Assembly (NCBI GenBank): GCA_002633315.1
Contig: NWBN01000031.1
Span: forward strand, 429,018-493,017
DNA from: Bacteroidales bacterium Phil6
GTDB taxonomy: Bacteria > Bacteroidota > Bacteroidia > Bacteroidales > F082
DNA: 64,000 nucleotides
Direction: 5' to 3'
The notes beneath the pieces were generated by a model. It did not search any database and was not told the origin of the DNA. It worked only from the letters and a program-made list of their open reading frames with translations. This document shows, piece after piece, positions 57,801 through 64,000 of this stretch. Positions within the stretch are counted from its first letter, which is position 1; each line of letters opens with the position of its first letter. The position numbers were made by a program, and so were the translations under genes.

Positions 57801-59389
57801 TCCCGGACTTCATAGCCAGAAAACAGGGAAGGGCTCCAATAGAATATCCTATAAAGGAGATGGAGACTTATCTGAAAGATACATACGGTATTACTGTCTA
57901 TCAAGAGCAGGTGATGCAACTGTCGCGTCTTCTCGCAAGTTTTACAAGAGGAGAATCAGATACACTTCGTAAGGCTATGGGTAAAAAAGATATCAATAAG
58001 ATGCTTCAACTTAAAGATAAGTTTATTACTCAAGGCGAGAAAAATGGACATGACAGAGAAGTGCTCGAGAAAATTTGGAAAGATTGGGAGAAGTTCGCTT
58101 CATACGCTTTTAACAAGTCTCATGCCACATGTTATTCTTGGGTGTCATATCAAACTGCCTACTTGAAAGCTCATTATCCGGCTGAGTTTATGGCTGCCGT
58201 GTTGAACAGCGGTATCAACGATGGCAAGGAGATCACCTTGATGACTGAAGAATGCAGAAGAATGAGAATAGATGTCCTCCCTCCAGATGTCAATGAGTCG
58301 GATTATAGTTTTATCGTCAATAAAGACGGCAAGATTGTGTTCGGGTTAGGCGGAATAAAAGGCGTTGGCGAAATATCTACTGTTATTAGGGAAGAAAGAG
58401 ACAAAAATGGAAAATACAAGAGTTTTGCCGATTTTATGATGCGAGTGGGAGCCAAGGACCTTAACAAAAATATTTTGGAGTCTTTGATAAAGGCCGGTGC
58501 TTTGGATTGCTTCAAGGAACTGCATAGAGCTGCCTATTTTTATATTGCTCCGGGTGAGAAGGTTACTTTCCTCGAGAAATCCATCAAAATGGCAAATACA
58601 ATAATTGATAGGAAAAATGCCGCGCAGATAGACTTGTTCGGCTTTCAACAGGATGATGTCAATGTAGGATTGACTTTGCCAATACCTCAATGTGAACGCT
58701 GGGCTCAGATTAAAGAACTTGAAAATGAAAAAGAAGTGATAGGATTCTTTATGAGTGCTCATCCTCTCGACACATTCAGGAGAACAATAGAACTGTTTTC
58801 CGACAATATCAGACTGGAAGAGTTGGACGATATAATCAGGAATAGGAGAGGTGCTAAAATAAAAGTCGCCGGTTTTGTCACCATGGTGGAACATAAAATA
58901 TCCTTGGCAGGAAAACAATATGGAAGGTTCCGTATCGAAGATGACAGCGGCGGATATGAGTTCAGCCTCTTTAGTGAGAAATATAAGAGTTTTTGCCATT
59001 TTTTGGACATGGGCTCTTCCGTGTTGCTGACAGGCGAAGTGAGAGAGTTATATCGCAAAAAAGATAATATTTCAGATGATCGTGATAATAAAAATAATGA
59101 CAATGAATTCTTTATCACTGATGTTCAACTTCTGGAATCTTTGTTGGCTAATACTAACCGAAGAGTGAAACTTGTGGTGGATGTTAATAAACTTGATTCT
59201 GAGAATTGTAAAGAATTGATAAAAATTGTTAAAGATAATAAGGGAAAACAACATTATTCTGTATTTCTTGTTGACAATGAAACTAATATGTCATGTTTGA
59301 TGAATGCGCAAAAAGGTGGCGTCAATGCAGAAACCTTGTTTGATGTTTTGGATAATCTTGATTATGTCAAATATGAGTTATTAAAATAA
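54812..59389 (+). CDS. dnaE: DNA polymerase III alpha subunit fused to a DEDDh exonuclease
   Basis: A 1525-residue replicative polymerase. Residues 1-200 are an epsilon/DnaQ-like 3'-5' exonuclease with all motifs: D6-T-E8 (ExoI), HNVSFD (ExoII), HNASADVCATARVF (ExoIII). A linker of about 45 residues leads to the PHP domain (THLHVHSHYSILDG near 250; ALTDHGNMFG). The polymerase core has SVGPGRGSAAGSVVAYC and catalytic PDIDVDFDDD (D738, D740). An HhH region (GAKDLNKNILESLIKAG) and a C-terminal OB domain (KVAGFVTMVEHKISLAG) follow. Standard DnaE lacks the exonuclease, which is a separate subunit in E. coli. Confidence 0.93.
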   Translation: MFLIFDTETTGLPIDKNAPLTDFDNWPRMVQLAWQIHDEKGVFVESHNHIIRPDGFEIPINATMVHHITTKHAMEVGEPLEKVLDIFLESAKKAKYLVGHNVSFDLSVLGCEFLRVKGVNCIEKWLYVDTCTEKTANFCKVSKSRNRYKLPSLAEIYNILFGNDFDSAHNASADVCATARVFLELLRLGVINHDEIEEEDSFFTKFKEANPYVVQSANIEVISNESENSNEDAVEPENTANDIKTYKFTHLHVHSHYSILDGLSKIPELVDKCLRTGMTSMALTDHGNMFGIKEFADYVDNVNNTNRNKIKELEKKLEDDDLDEEKKVEIQNSIDSLRNRFFKPIFGIEAYCAPVSIEKRESRSDSGWHLILLAKNKTGYKNLCKLSSLSYIDGLYYKPRIDHSLLEQYKEGLIVCSACLGGEVPQKIMNGDFKGAEESVLWFKSLFGDDYYLELQRHKTDKEGGDREVYERQKEVNKVLLELSEKHDVKVVATNDVHFVEEEHAEAHDRLICVSTQKKLDESRLRYTKQEWLKSPEEMSMVFADIPEALLNTQEIADKVESYSINSNPYMPVFDIPEEFGTEESYRERYTEKDLFDEFTRDEHGNVVMTEDKALEKIGKLGGYDRLYRIKLEADYLAKLAWEGAKMRYGEELSDELKERIIFELHIMKTMGFPGYFLIVYDYIRVAREELGVSVGPGRGSAAGSVVAYCLRITDIDPVKYNLLFERFLNPDRISLPDIDVDFDDDGRGRVLDWIVKKYGKEKVAHIITFGTMASKSAIADVGKVQGVPREKVNLVKSYIPEKSFPENIKDSKGKSPKVNIKNCCLYVPEIKALVEGDDENISSMLKYAQELEDTNRQVGIHACGVIIGSQDLTNLLPLSVIEDKKTKEKVVVTQYDGHFVESVGLIKMDFLGLKTLTQIKGALANIKQTHGIDLDIDHIPIDDKETYRLYSSGNTIGTFQFESPGMQKYLKELKPTVFEDLVAMNALYRPGPMDYIPDFIARKQGRAPIEYPIKEMETYLKDTYGITVYQEQVMQLSRLLASFTRGESDTLRKAMGKKDINKMLQLKDKFITQGEKNGHDREVLEKIWKDWEKFASYAFNKSHATCYSWVSYQTAYLKAHYPAEFMAAVLNSGINDGKEITLMTEECRRMRIDVLPPDVNESDYSFIVNKDGKIVFGLGGIKGVGEISTVIREERDKNGKYKSFADFMMRVGAKDLNKNILESLIKAGALDCFKELHRAAYFYIAPGEKVTFLEKSIKMANTIIDRKNAAQIDLFGFQQDDVNVGLTLPIPQCERWAQIKELENEKEVIGFFMSAHPLDTFRRTIELFSDNIRLEELDDIIRNRRGAKIKVAGFVTMVEHKISLAGKQYGRFRIEDDSGGYEFSLFSEKYKSFCHFLDMGSSVLLTGEVRELYRKKDNISDDRDNKNNDNEFFITDVQLLESLLANTNRRVKLVVDVNKLDSENCKELIKIVKDNKGKQHYSVFLVDNETNMSCLMNAQKGGVNAETLFDVLDNLDYVKYELLK

Positions 59390-59393
59390 TTTG

Positions 59394-59401
59394 TATCTTT
59401 G
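59394..59401 (+). promoter_or_regulatory. -7 box of trxA
   Basis: TATCTTTG, 29 nt before the trxA ATG and just after the dnaE stop codon. Confidence 0.65.
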
Positions 59402-59430
59402 CAAAAATTATAAACTAAAAAATTATTGAT

Positions 59431-59748
59431 ATGGCAATTCAAATTACTGATGCAACTTTCGAACAAGAAGTTGTAAATTGCGAACTTCCTGTAATGGTAG
59501 ATTTTGGAGCGACATGGTGCGGTCCTTGCCGTATGATAGCTCCGTATATGGATCAACTTGCTGAGGAATATGCCGGAAAAGCTAAAGTGGTTAAGGCTGA
59601 CGTCGATGAATGCGTCGAACTTGCTGCCAAATTCGGTATCAGAAATGTTCCTACAGTGCTTATCTTTAAGAATGGTCAGGTTGTCGAAAAACATGTTGGA
59701 GGCGCTCCTAAACAGGTGTTTGAAGACAAACTTAAAAAGTTTTTGTAG
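59431..59748 (+). CDS. trxA: Thioredoxin
   Basis: A 105-residue canonical thioredoxin. The active site is W29-C-G-P-C33, followed by the buried Asp/Lys pattern KADVDE and the cis-Pro region IRNVPTVLIFKNGQ. It is reduced by thioredoxin reductase and serves as the main cytosolic disulfide reductant. It has its own promoter behind dnaE. Confidence 0.94.
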   Translation: MAIQITDATFEQEVVNCELPVMVDFGATWCGPCRMIAPYMDQLAEEYAGKAKVVKADVDECVELAAKFGIRNVPTVLIFKNGQVVEKHVGGAPKQVFEDKLKKFL

Positions 59749-59821
59749 TATGGTGTTTTTATGAGGGAATGTCGGTTTAGTGCTTGACATGCCTTCCTTG
59801 TGTTGTGTTGGAACGGGGAGA

Positions 59822-59829
59822 TACATTTG
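59822..59829 (+). promoter_or_regulatory. -7 box of the DUF58 gene
   Basis: TACATTTG with a CTTG at 59797-59800, 21 nt upstream. Confidence 0.5.
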
Positions 59830-59887
59830 CATAAATCGAACATGCTAATCGATGTATGTCGCCGTCCGACACAATGATTTTTCTTTT

Positions 59888-60817
59888 ATGCCAATAAATC
59901 ACAATTACATAGCAGACTTCGGCAGTCTTGAGTTTCATGCAAGACAGATAGTGGAGGGTTTTATTACCGGTCTTCACAAAAGTCCTTTTCATGGCTTTTC
60001 AGTGGAATTTGCCGAACATCGTCCCTATAATGCCGGCGAACCAGTGCGTAATGTAGATTGGAAACTGTACGCCCGTACAGATAAGATGTTTGTCAAACGT
60101 TATGAGGAAGAGACTAATTTACGTTGCCGGATAGTCATTGACAAAAGTTCAAGCATGTTTTTTCCCGTTCGAGAACGTCTTGATATCGATAATCTTAACA
60201 AGTTATGGTTCTCGGTATATAGTGCTGCATCCTTGATAGAACTGATGCGCCGGCAACGTGATGCCGTAGGTCTCGACTTCTTCGATGATGATATTTCTTT
60301 TCATGCTCCGGCTAAGTTGTCGGAACCTCATGTCGCCATGCTTTATTCCAATTTGGAGAGATTGCTGCTTCCTTATGACAAAGTGTCCAAAATACCTACT
60401 GATTCTGTCAGCAGTCTCCATAAGATAGCCGAGATGTCGCATCGTCGCTCACTTGTGATTGTTTTTAGCGATATGCTTGACAACATTCAGTCGCTCGATG
60501 CCTTTTATGATGCCCTCGAACATCTGAAATACAATAAACATGAGGTGGTCCTGTTTCATGTTTTTGATGGTTCTCTTGAACAGGATTTGGAGTTCGAAAA
60601 TCGTCCTTATCGTTTCGTTGACCTCGAGTCTAAAGAGGTGATTAAATTGAACCCCGTTGAGGTGAAAGAGCGTTATTCTATGATTATGAGACAACGTAAA
60701 GACGACATACTTCGGCATTGCTATCAGTACCGAATAGATTACGTCGAGGCGGATATCAATAAGTCTTTCGACCAAATACTGTCAGCCTATCTCGTTAAAC
60801 GAAAAAGGTTGAATTGA
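59888..60817 (+). CDS. DUF58 protein with vWA-like fold
   Basis: A 309-residue cytosolic protein of the small DUF58 type, without membrane segments. Signature region: FAEHRPYNAGEPVRNVDWKLYARTD, with the Y-x-x-G-[DE]-x-x-R-x-[IV]-D-W pattern, then a MIDAS-like IVIDKSSSMFF. The ATG at 59852 is in frame and cannot be excluded, but its 12 extra residues are not family-like. Members often sit beside MoxR ATPase and BatA/BatB genes; here no MoxR or Bat gene is nearby. The role is unknown. Confidence 0.8.
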   Translation: MPINHNYIADFGSLEFHARQIVEGFITGLHKSPFHGFSVEFAEHRPYNAGEPVRNVDWKLYARTDKMFVKRYEEETNLRCRIVIDKSSSMFFPVRERLDIDNLNKLWFSVYSAASLIELMRRQRDAVGLDFFDDDISFHAPAKLSEPHVAMLYSNLERLLLPYDKVSKIPTDSVSSLHKIAEMSHRRSLVIVFSDMLDNIQSLDAFYDALEHLKYNKHEVVLFHVFDGSLEQDLEFENRPYRFVDLESKEVIKLNPVEVKERYSMIMRQRKDDILRHCYQYRIDYVEADINKSFDQILSAYLVKRKRLN

Positions 60818-60946
60818 TGTTATCGTTACTCGATGTATTGTTGTTGCCTTACGGAGTTATGTAATTGCCATTACTATTTTTTCAATACGGTGCAATTTCT
60901 TGTCTGATATTACATTAAATCAATATTATTGTCTTCTGAAAGTCAA

Positions 60947-61813
60947 TTAATAAATTTCAATAATATAGTTTTTTACAAAAACCTCTTCAGGAGCAAGTTT
61001 CTGAATCCAGTCCTTGTCGGCAAATTCTCCTGTGTAACCGCTTCTGTCACAACGGCCGTACCATGGTTCAATACATACAAACGGAGCGTTCTTTTTTGGT
61101 GGAGACCACAGACCCACTACCGGTGCTTCGAACCTTACGGAAAGCCAAGGGTTGTGTTTCTTGTCGTAGAGACAAACATCGTGAATCTGACTGTTTTCGA
61201 TTATAAGTGCATCTTTTTCAAAAACTTGCTCTGTCAGTGGTAAAAAGCCGTCTGTCAGTGTCAAGTGATGTTTCCGTTCCGTATCAGCACCTCCGTTGTC
61301 GATAAGAATATAGCTGATATCTTGATTGTCAAAGTCGAGATATCCTTTTATCGCATCTTCCGGCATGAAGTAGGGGAGATTGAAAGCCGGATGGGCGCCT
61401 ATCTGAAAAGGCATGATTTCTTGACCGGTATTGCAGACTTTCCATGATATTTCAATGGTTTTGCCATCGAGTCTGTATCCTGTTTCAAGCTCGAATGGGA
61501 ATGGATATTTCTTTTGCGTCTCTTCATTGTCTTTCAGGATAAAACGCAATTCATCATCTTTTGCATAAAGCAAATCGAAGTCCATGTCGCGTGCAAATCC
61601 GTGCTGAGAGATTTGATATTCACGACCGTTGAGACGGTAACAATTCTGATGGACCGAACCAACGACAGGAAATAAAATAGGAGAATGCCTTTTCCAATAT
61701 TGAGGGTCGGCTTGCCATAAATACTCTATGTCGCCTCGTCTGATGCTGCATAATTCTGCCCCGTGCAAATCGACTTTTATGCAAAGTTCGGAATTGGATA
61801 ATGTGTAAACCAT
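60947..61813 (-). CDS. LacX/YeaD-like aldose 1-epimerase family protein
   Basis: A 288-residue mutarotase-fold protein. The start is the ATG at 61813; the frame stays open far upstream but only antisense to the sulfatase gene. Motifs: HGAELCSIRRGDIEYLWQ, HSPILFPVVGS, HGFARDMDF, FQIGAHPAFNLPY (catalytic His) and VCIEPWYGRCD (Glu). This subgroup may act on hexose phosphates or other sugars. A promoter box is 40 nt upstream. It is divergent from the sulfatase gene. Confidence 0.88.
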   Translation of the reverse strand: MVYTLSNSELCIKVDLHGAELCSIRRGDIEYLWQADPQYWKRHSPILFPVVGSVHQNCYRLNGREYQISQHGFARDMDFDLLYAKDDELRFILKDNEETQKKYPFPFELETGYRLDGKTIEISWKVCNTGQEIMPFQIGAHPAFNLPYFMPEDAIKGYLDFDNQDISYILIDNGGADTERKHHLTLTDGFLPLTEQVFEKDALIIENSQIHDVCLYDKKHNPWLSVRFEAPVVGLWSPPKKNAPFVCIEPWYGRCDRSGYTGEFADKDWIQKLAPEEVFVKNYIIEIY

Positions 61814-61852
61814 AATAAGTATAGTTGTTGGTGGTTTGAAAACAATTTTATG

Positions 61853-61860
61853 CAAAAATA
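61853..61860 (-). promoter_or_regulatory. -7 box of the LacX-like gene
   Basis: TATTTTTG on the minus strand, 39 nt before the start codon. Confidence 0.55.
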
Positions 61861-62002
61861 GAATAATTGTCTCATCATGATATATGAAAACGAATGTTTT
61901 TTCTGTTTTTATGAATTTTTTGTAAATTATAAATTTAACACGATTTGCTATTTGTAGGAATTTTGTTAATATTGCATTTTTAATTGCAAAAACTAAAGAA
62001 TC

Positions 62003-63568
62003 ATGAAGCACAAAAATGCTTTGAAAAACGTCATGTTTCTGGCTTCTATGGCAGGTGTCGGAGCCATACAGGCGCAGGAACGTCCGAATATTATATTGTT
62101 TTTGGTAGATGACATGGGATGGCAAGATACTTCGGTTCCATTTTATAGTGATTCCACAGCCTTGAATGCCCGTTATCATACACCTAACATGGAACGTTTG
62201 GCTGCAATGGGAGTGAGATTTACCGAGGCATACGCTTGTGCCATATCGTCGCCTACACGCTGCAGTCTGATGTCGGGCATGAATGCTGCACGTCATCGTG
62301 TAACAAACTGGACATTGAACTATGACCAGAAGACGGATGCCGGAAGCGATGTTCTTCAATTGCCTGAATGGAACTACAACGGAATACAGCCGGACAGCAC
62401 AGATAATCCTGATGATTTGAAAAACTCCGCTTTGATAACATCTTTTCCAAAGATACTGCAACAGCATGGTTATTATACCATACATTGCGGGAAAGCACAT
62501 TTCGGAGCAAGGAATACCTCCGGCGAAGACCCCGGCAACATGGGTTTTGACGTTAATATTGGAGGTGGGGCAAATGGAGCTCCGGGCAGCTATCTCGGTA
62601 CTGAGAATTTCGGTGAAGGAACGGCATTTGAGGTGCGCGGATTGGAAAAATATCATGGACAGGATATCTTTCTTACGGAAGCCTTGACATTGGAAGCTGT
62701 TGAGGCAATGAAAAAACCTATACGGGAAAATGTCCCGTTTTACTTGTATATGTCACATTATGCAGTACATTCTCCATATAACGACGATGTCCGGTTCAGC
62801 GGAAAATATCGTGGCAGATATGATGCACAACTCAATGCCGGCTTGAACGAAAATGAAGCGAGATATGCTGCTTTGGTCGAAGGTATGGATAAAAGTCTTG
62901 GCGATATTATGGATTTCCTGCAGTCGCAACCTGCAGTGGCTGCCAATACGATAATATTGTTCATGTCGGACAATGGAGGACAGGCATTGAATAATGTGCG
63001 GCAAGGCTTGGAAAACCGTGACCAGAATTATCCGGCACGCGCAGGAAAAGGGTCTGCCTTCATGGGCGGCGTAAGAGAACCCATGATGATATATTGGCCG
63101 GGTGTGACGGAAGCAGGCACTGAAATATCACAACGAGTGATGATTGAAGACTTTTTCCCTACCATCCTGGAAATGGCCGGCGTGCAGGATTATGAGACAG
63201 TACAGACTGTTGACGGCATCAGTTTCGTCGATGTGTTGCGCGATCCGGCAATTGACCGTGAAAGACCAGTGATATGGCATTTCCCTAACTTGTGGGGCGA
63301 GACTCAGAATACGGAAGAGGGTTATGGCGCATATTCTGCCATACTGAAAGGCGATTACCATTTGATTTATCATTGGGAAACACAACAAAAACGCTTGTAT
63401 GACGTCAGTAATGATATAGGTGAACAAAATGATATTGCACGGGAATGTCCGGAAATAGTAAAACAACTTTCCAAAGAATTGACGGATTGTTTGAAAACGA
63501 CAAATGCTCAACGGCCGTCTTATAAGGCAACAGGACTTGTCTGTCCTTATCCTGATGAAGTGGAATAA
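62003..63568 (+). CDS. Exported sulfatase, Ser-type (S-x-P-x-R)
   Basis: A 521-residue type I sulfatase with a signal peptide (KNVMFLASMAGVGAIQAQ) and the N-terminal metal site RPNIILFLVDDMGW. The active-site motif is S82-S-P-T-R86 followed by CSLMSG. Its Ser82 would need conversion to formylglycine by an anaerobic sulfatase-maturating enzyme, whose gene is not in the window. The C-terminal YDVSNDIGEQNDIA is the usual family end. Mucin O-glycan or glycosaminoglycan sulfate esters are likely substrates. It is monocistronic. Confidence 0.92.
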   Translation: MKHKNALKNVMFLASMAGVGAIQAQERPNIILFLVDDMGWQDTSVPFYSDSTALNARYHTPNMERLAAMGVRFTEAYACAISSPTRCSLMSGMNAARHRVTNWTLNYDQKTDAGSDVLQLPEWNYNGIQPDSTDNPDDLKNSALITSFPKILQQHGYYTIHCGKAHFGARNTSGEDPGNMGFDVNIGGGANGAPGSYLGTENFGEGTAFEVRGLEKYHGQDIFLTEALTLEAVEAMKKPIRENVPFYLYMSHYAVHSPYNDDVRFSGKYRGRYDAQLNAGLNENEARYAALVEGMDKSLGDIMDFLQSQPAVAANTIILFMSDNGGQALNNVRQGLENRDQNYPARAGKGSAFMGGVREPMMIYWPGVTEAGTEISQRVMIEDFFPTILEMAGVQDYETVQTVDGISFVDVLRDPAIDRERPVIWHFPNLWGETQNTEEGYGAYSAILKGDYHLIYHWETQQKRLYDVSNDIGEQNDIARECPEIVKQLSKELTDCLKTTNAQRPSYKATGLVCPYPDEVE

Positions 63569-63614
63569 TTCAGTATTTGAGACAAACACATCGTGGAAAC
63601 GTTATAGTAGAGTG

Positions 63615-63649
63615 GAGGCTGCCTGACAATAAAAGTGTCAAACAGCCTC
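63615..63649 (+). terminator. Terminator of the sulfatase gene
   Basis: GAGGCTG pairs with CAGCCTC, and inside it TGACA pairs with TGTCA around a 7-nt loop. It is 46 nt past the sulfatase stop codon and may also serve the convergent gene. Confidence 0.75.
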
Positions 63650-63690
63650 TCTTAATCTATAATGTTTTTTTAACTATTTCTTAAAAACTA

Positions 63691-64000
63691 CTATTGCTTT
63701 ATCCATTTACCGCTTTCTGTCTCTTTTCCTTCACTGAAAACTTTCCACAGATACATCCCTTTTGCCCATCCTTCTGTCGATATCTTCGTGACCTCTTCGG
63801 TGATATACTGTTTATATATCATTTTCCCGAGAATGTCATATATTTCTATCCTTCCTTCCGGAAATGATGTCCTGATGTTCAAGATATTCTCTCCCGGATT
63901 GGGATATACTTTCGATATTGATGTTTCTGTCATCCCTCCTTCTTCCGTTGTCAATATCTCTATGCTTCCGCATACAGCTTCCGCATTGCCTGTCGTATAT
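63691..64000 (-). CDS. T9SS type A cargo protein, only the C-terminus in the window
   Basis: The frame runs off the right edge, so only about 103 C-terminal residues are seen. They contain SKVYPNPGENILNIRTS, EIYDILGKMIYKQ and GMYLWKVFSEGKETESGKW, a typical type A T9SS sorting domain. The residues just before it (TTGNAEAVCGSIEIL) belong to an unseen upstream domain. The protein is exported, but its main function lies outside the window. Confidence 0.85.
   Translation of the reverse strand, partial: YTTGNAEAVCGSIEILTTEEGGMTETSISKVYPNPGENILNIRTSFPEGRIEIYDILGKMIYKQYITEEVTKISTEGWAKGMYLWKVFSEGKETESGKWIKQ

Noticed and set aside
61814..62656. Long 5' extension of the LacX-like gene, antisense to the sulfatase gene
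   Set aside because: The sequence before the ATG at 61813 has no family similarity, lies opposite a well-supported sulfatase and spans that gene's own start region. The promoter box at 61853 is inside it.

Overview
The window comes from an AT-rich member of the Bacteroidota, very probably order Bacteroidales. It carries type IX secretion parts and cargo: PorQ, two proteins with type A sorting domains and one with a type B (gliding-motility) domain. At least twenty genes are preceded by the Bacteroidota promoter -7 box TAnnTTTG, often only 15-70 nt before the start codon. NusB and ribosomal protein S16 have the long forms usual in this phylum. Host-glycan enzymes (GH109, GH29, a sulfatase, a NahK-like kinase) suggest a gut or mucosal commensal. 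I saw no rRNA, tRNA, CRISPR array or insertion sequence.

Layout. 1-8.5 kb: a double transglutaminase-like protein (cut by the left edge), then a tolC-acrA-acrB type efflux operon on the minus strand. 8.6-14 kb: a secreted T9SS cargo protein and kdsA, then an attenuator-like leader before a two-gene unit (a small C-terminally anchored protein overlapping a fimbrillin/FISUMP-type lipoprotein). 14.5-19.4 kb: DUF805, corA behind a long structured leader, a lone winged-helix/PD-(D/E)XK-type protein beside a 38-codon remnant of a DNA adenine methylase, then DUF6624 and DUF3667 proteins. 19.7-27 kb: nnr, parE, a thioredoxin-like gene, and a flippase with a formyltransferase/GIPC-transferase-like protein. 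27.2-34.4 kb: a GT2 fusion protein, nusB, porQ-recF-dciA, efp and an lpxD homologue. 34.7-45.9 kb: a GH109-like lipoprotein with reverse rubrerythrin, a NahK-like kinase with a YkvA protein, the operon galK-nucleotidyltransferase-galM-sugar permease, and a divergent GH29 fucosidase. 45.9-49.4 kb: coaE, ybbR, yajC, DUF1573 and a T9SS type B protein. 49.7-64 kb: clpB, a long NusG/UpxY-like protein, rpsP, an exonuclease-fused dnaE, trxA, DUF58, a LacX-like epimerase, a sulfatase, and the 3' end of a T9SS cargo gene cut by the right edge.

How the genes fit together. The 35-46 kb genes and the 61-63.6 kb genes could release and use mucin-type sugars (GalNAc, Gal, GlcNAc, Fuc, sulfate esters). No SusC/SusD pair and no galT is present. 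A sugar nucleotidyltransferase sits where galT might be expected, so it may charge Gal-1-P or HexNAc-1-P with UTP. Surface proteins (T9SS cargo, fimbrillin-like lipoprotein, GT2/flippase genes) alternate with housekeeping genes.

The most unusual signals are in RNA and remnants. (1) The corA leader has a 22-codon upstream ORF and two mutually exclusive stems, one of which hides the corA ribosome binding site. (2) An amino-acid-type leader peptide and terminator precede a surface lipoprotein unit rather than a biosynthetic operon. (3) A methylase has been deleted beside a surviving nuclease-like gene. All sequence claims come from reading the bases by eye; family names come from recognised motifs, not from database searches.
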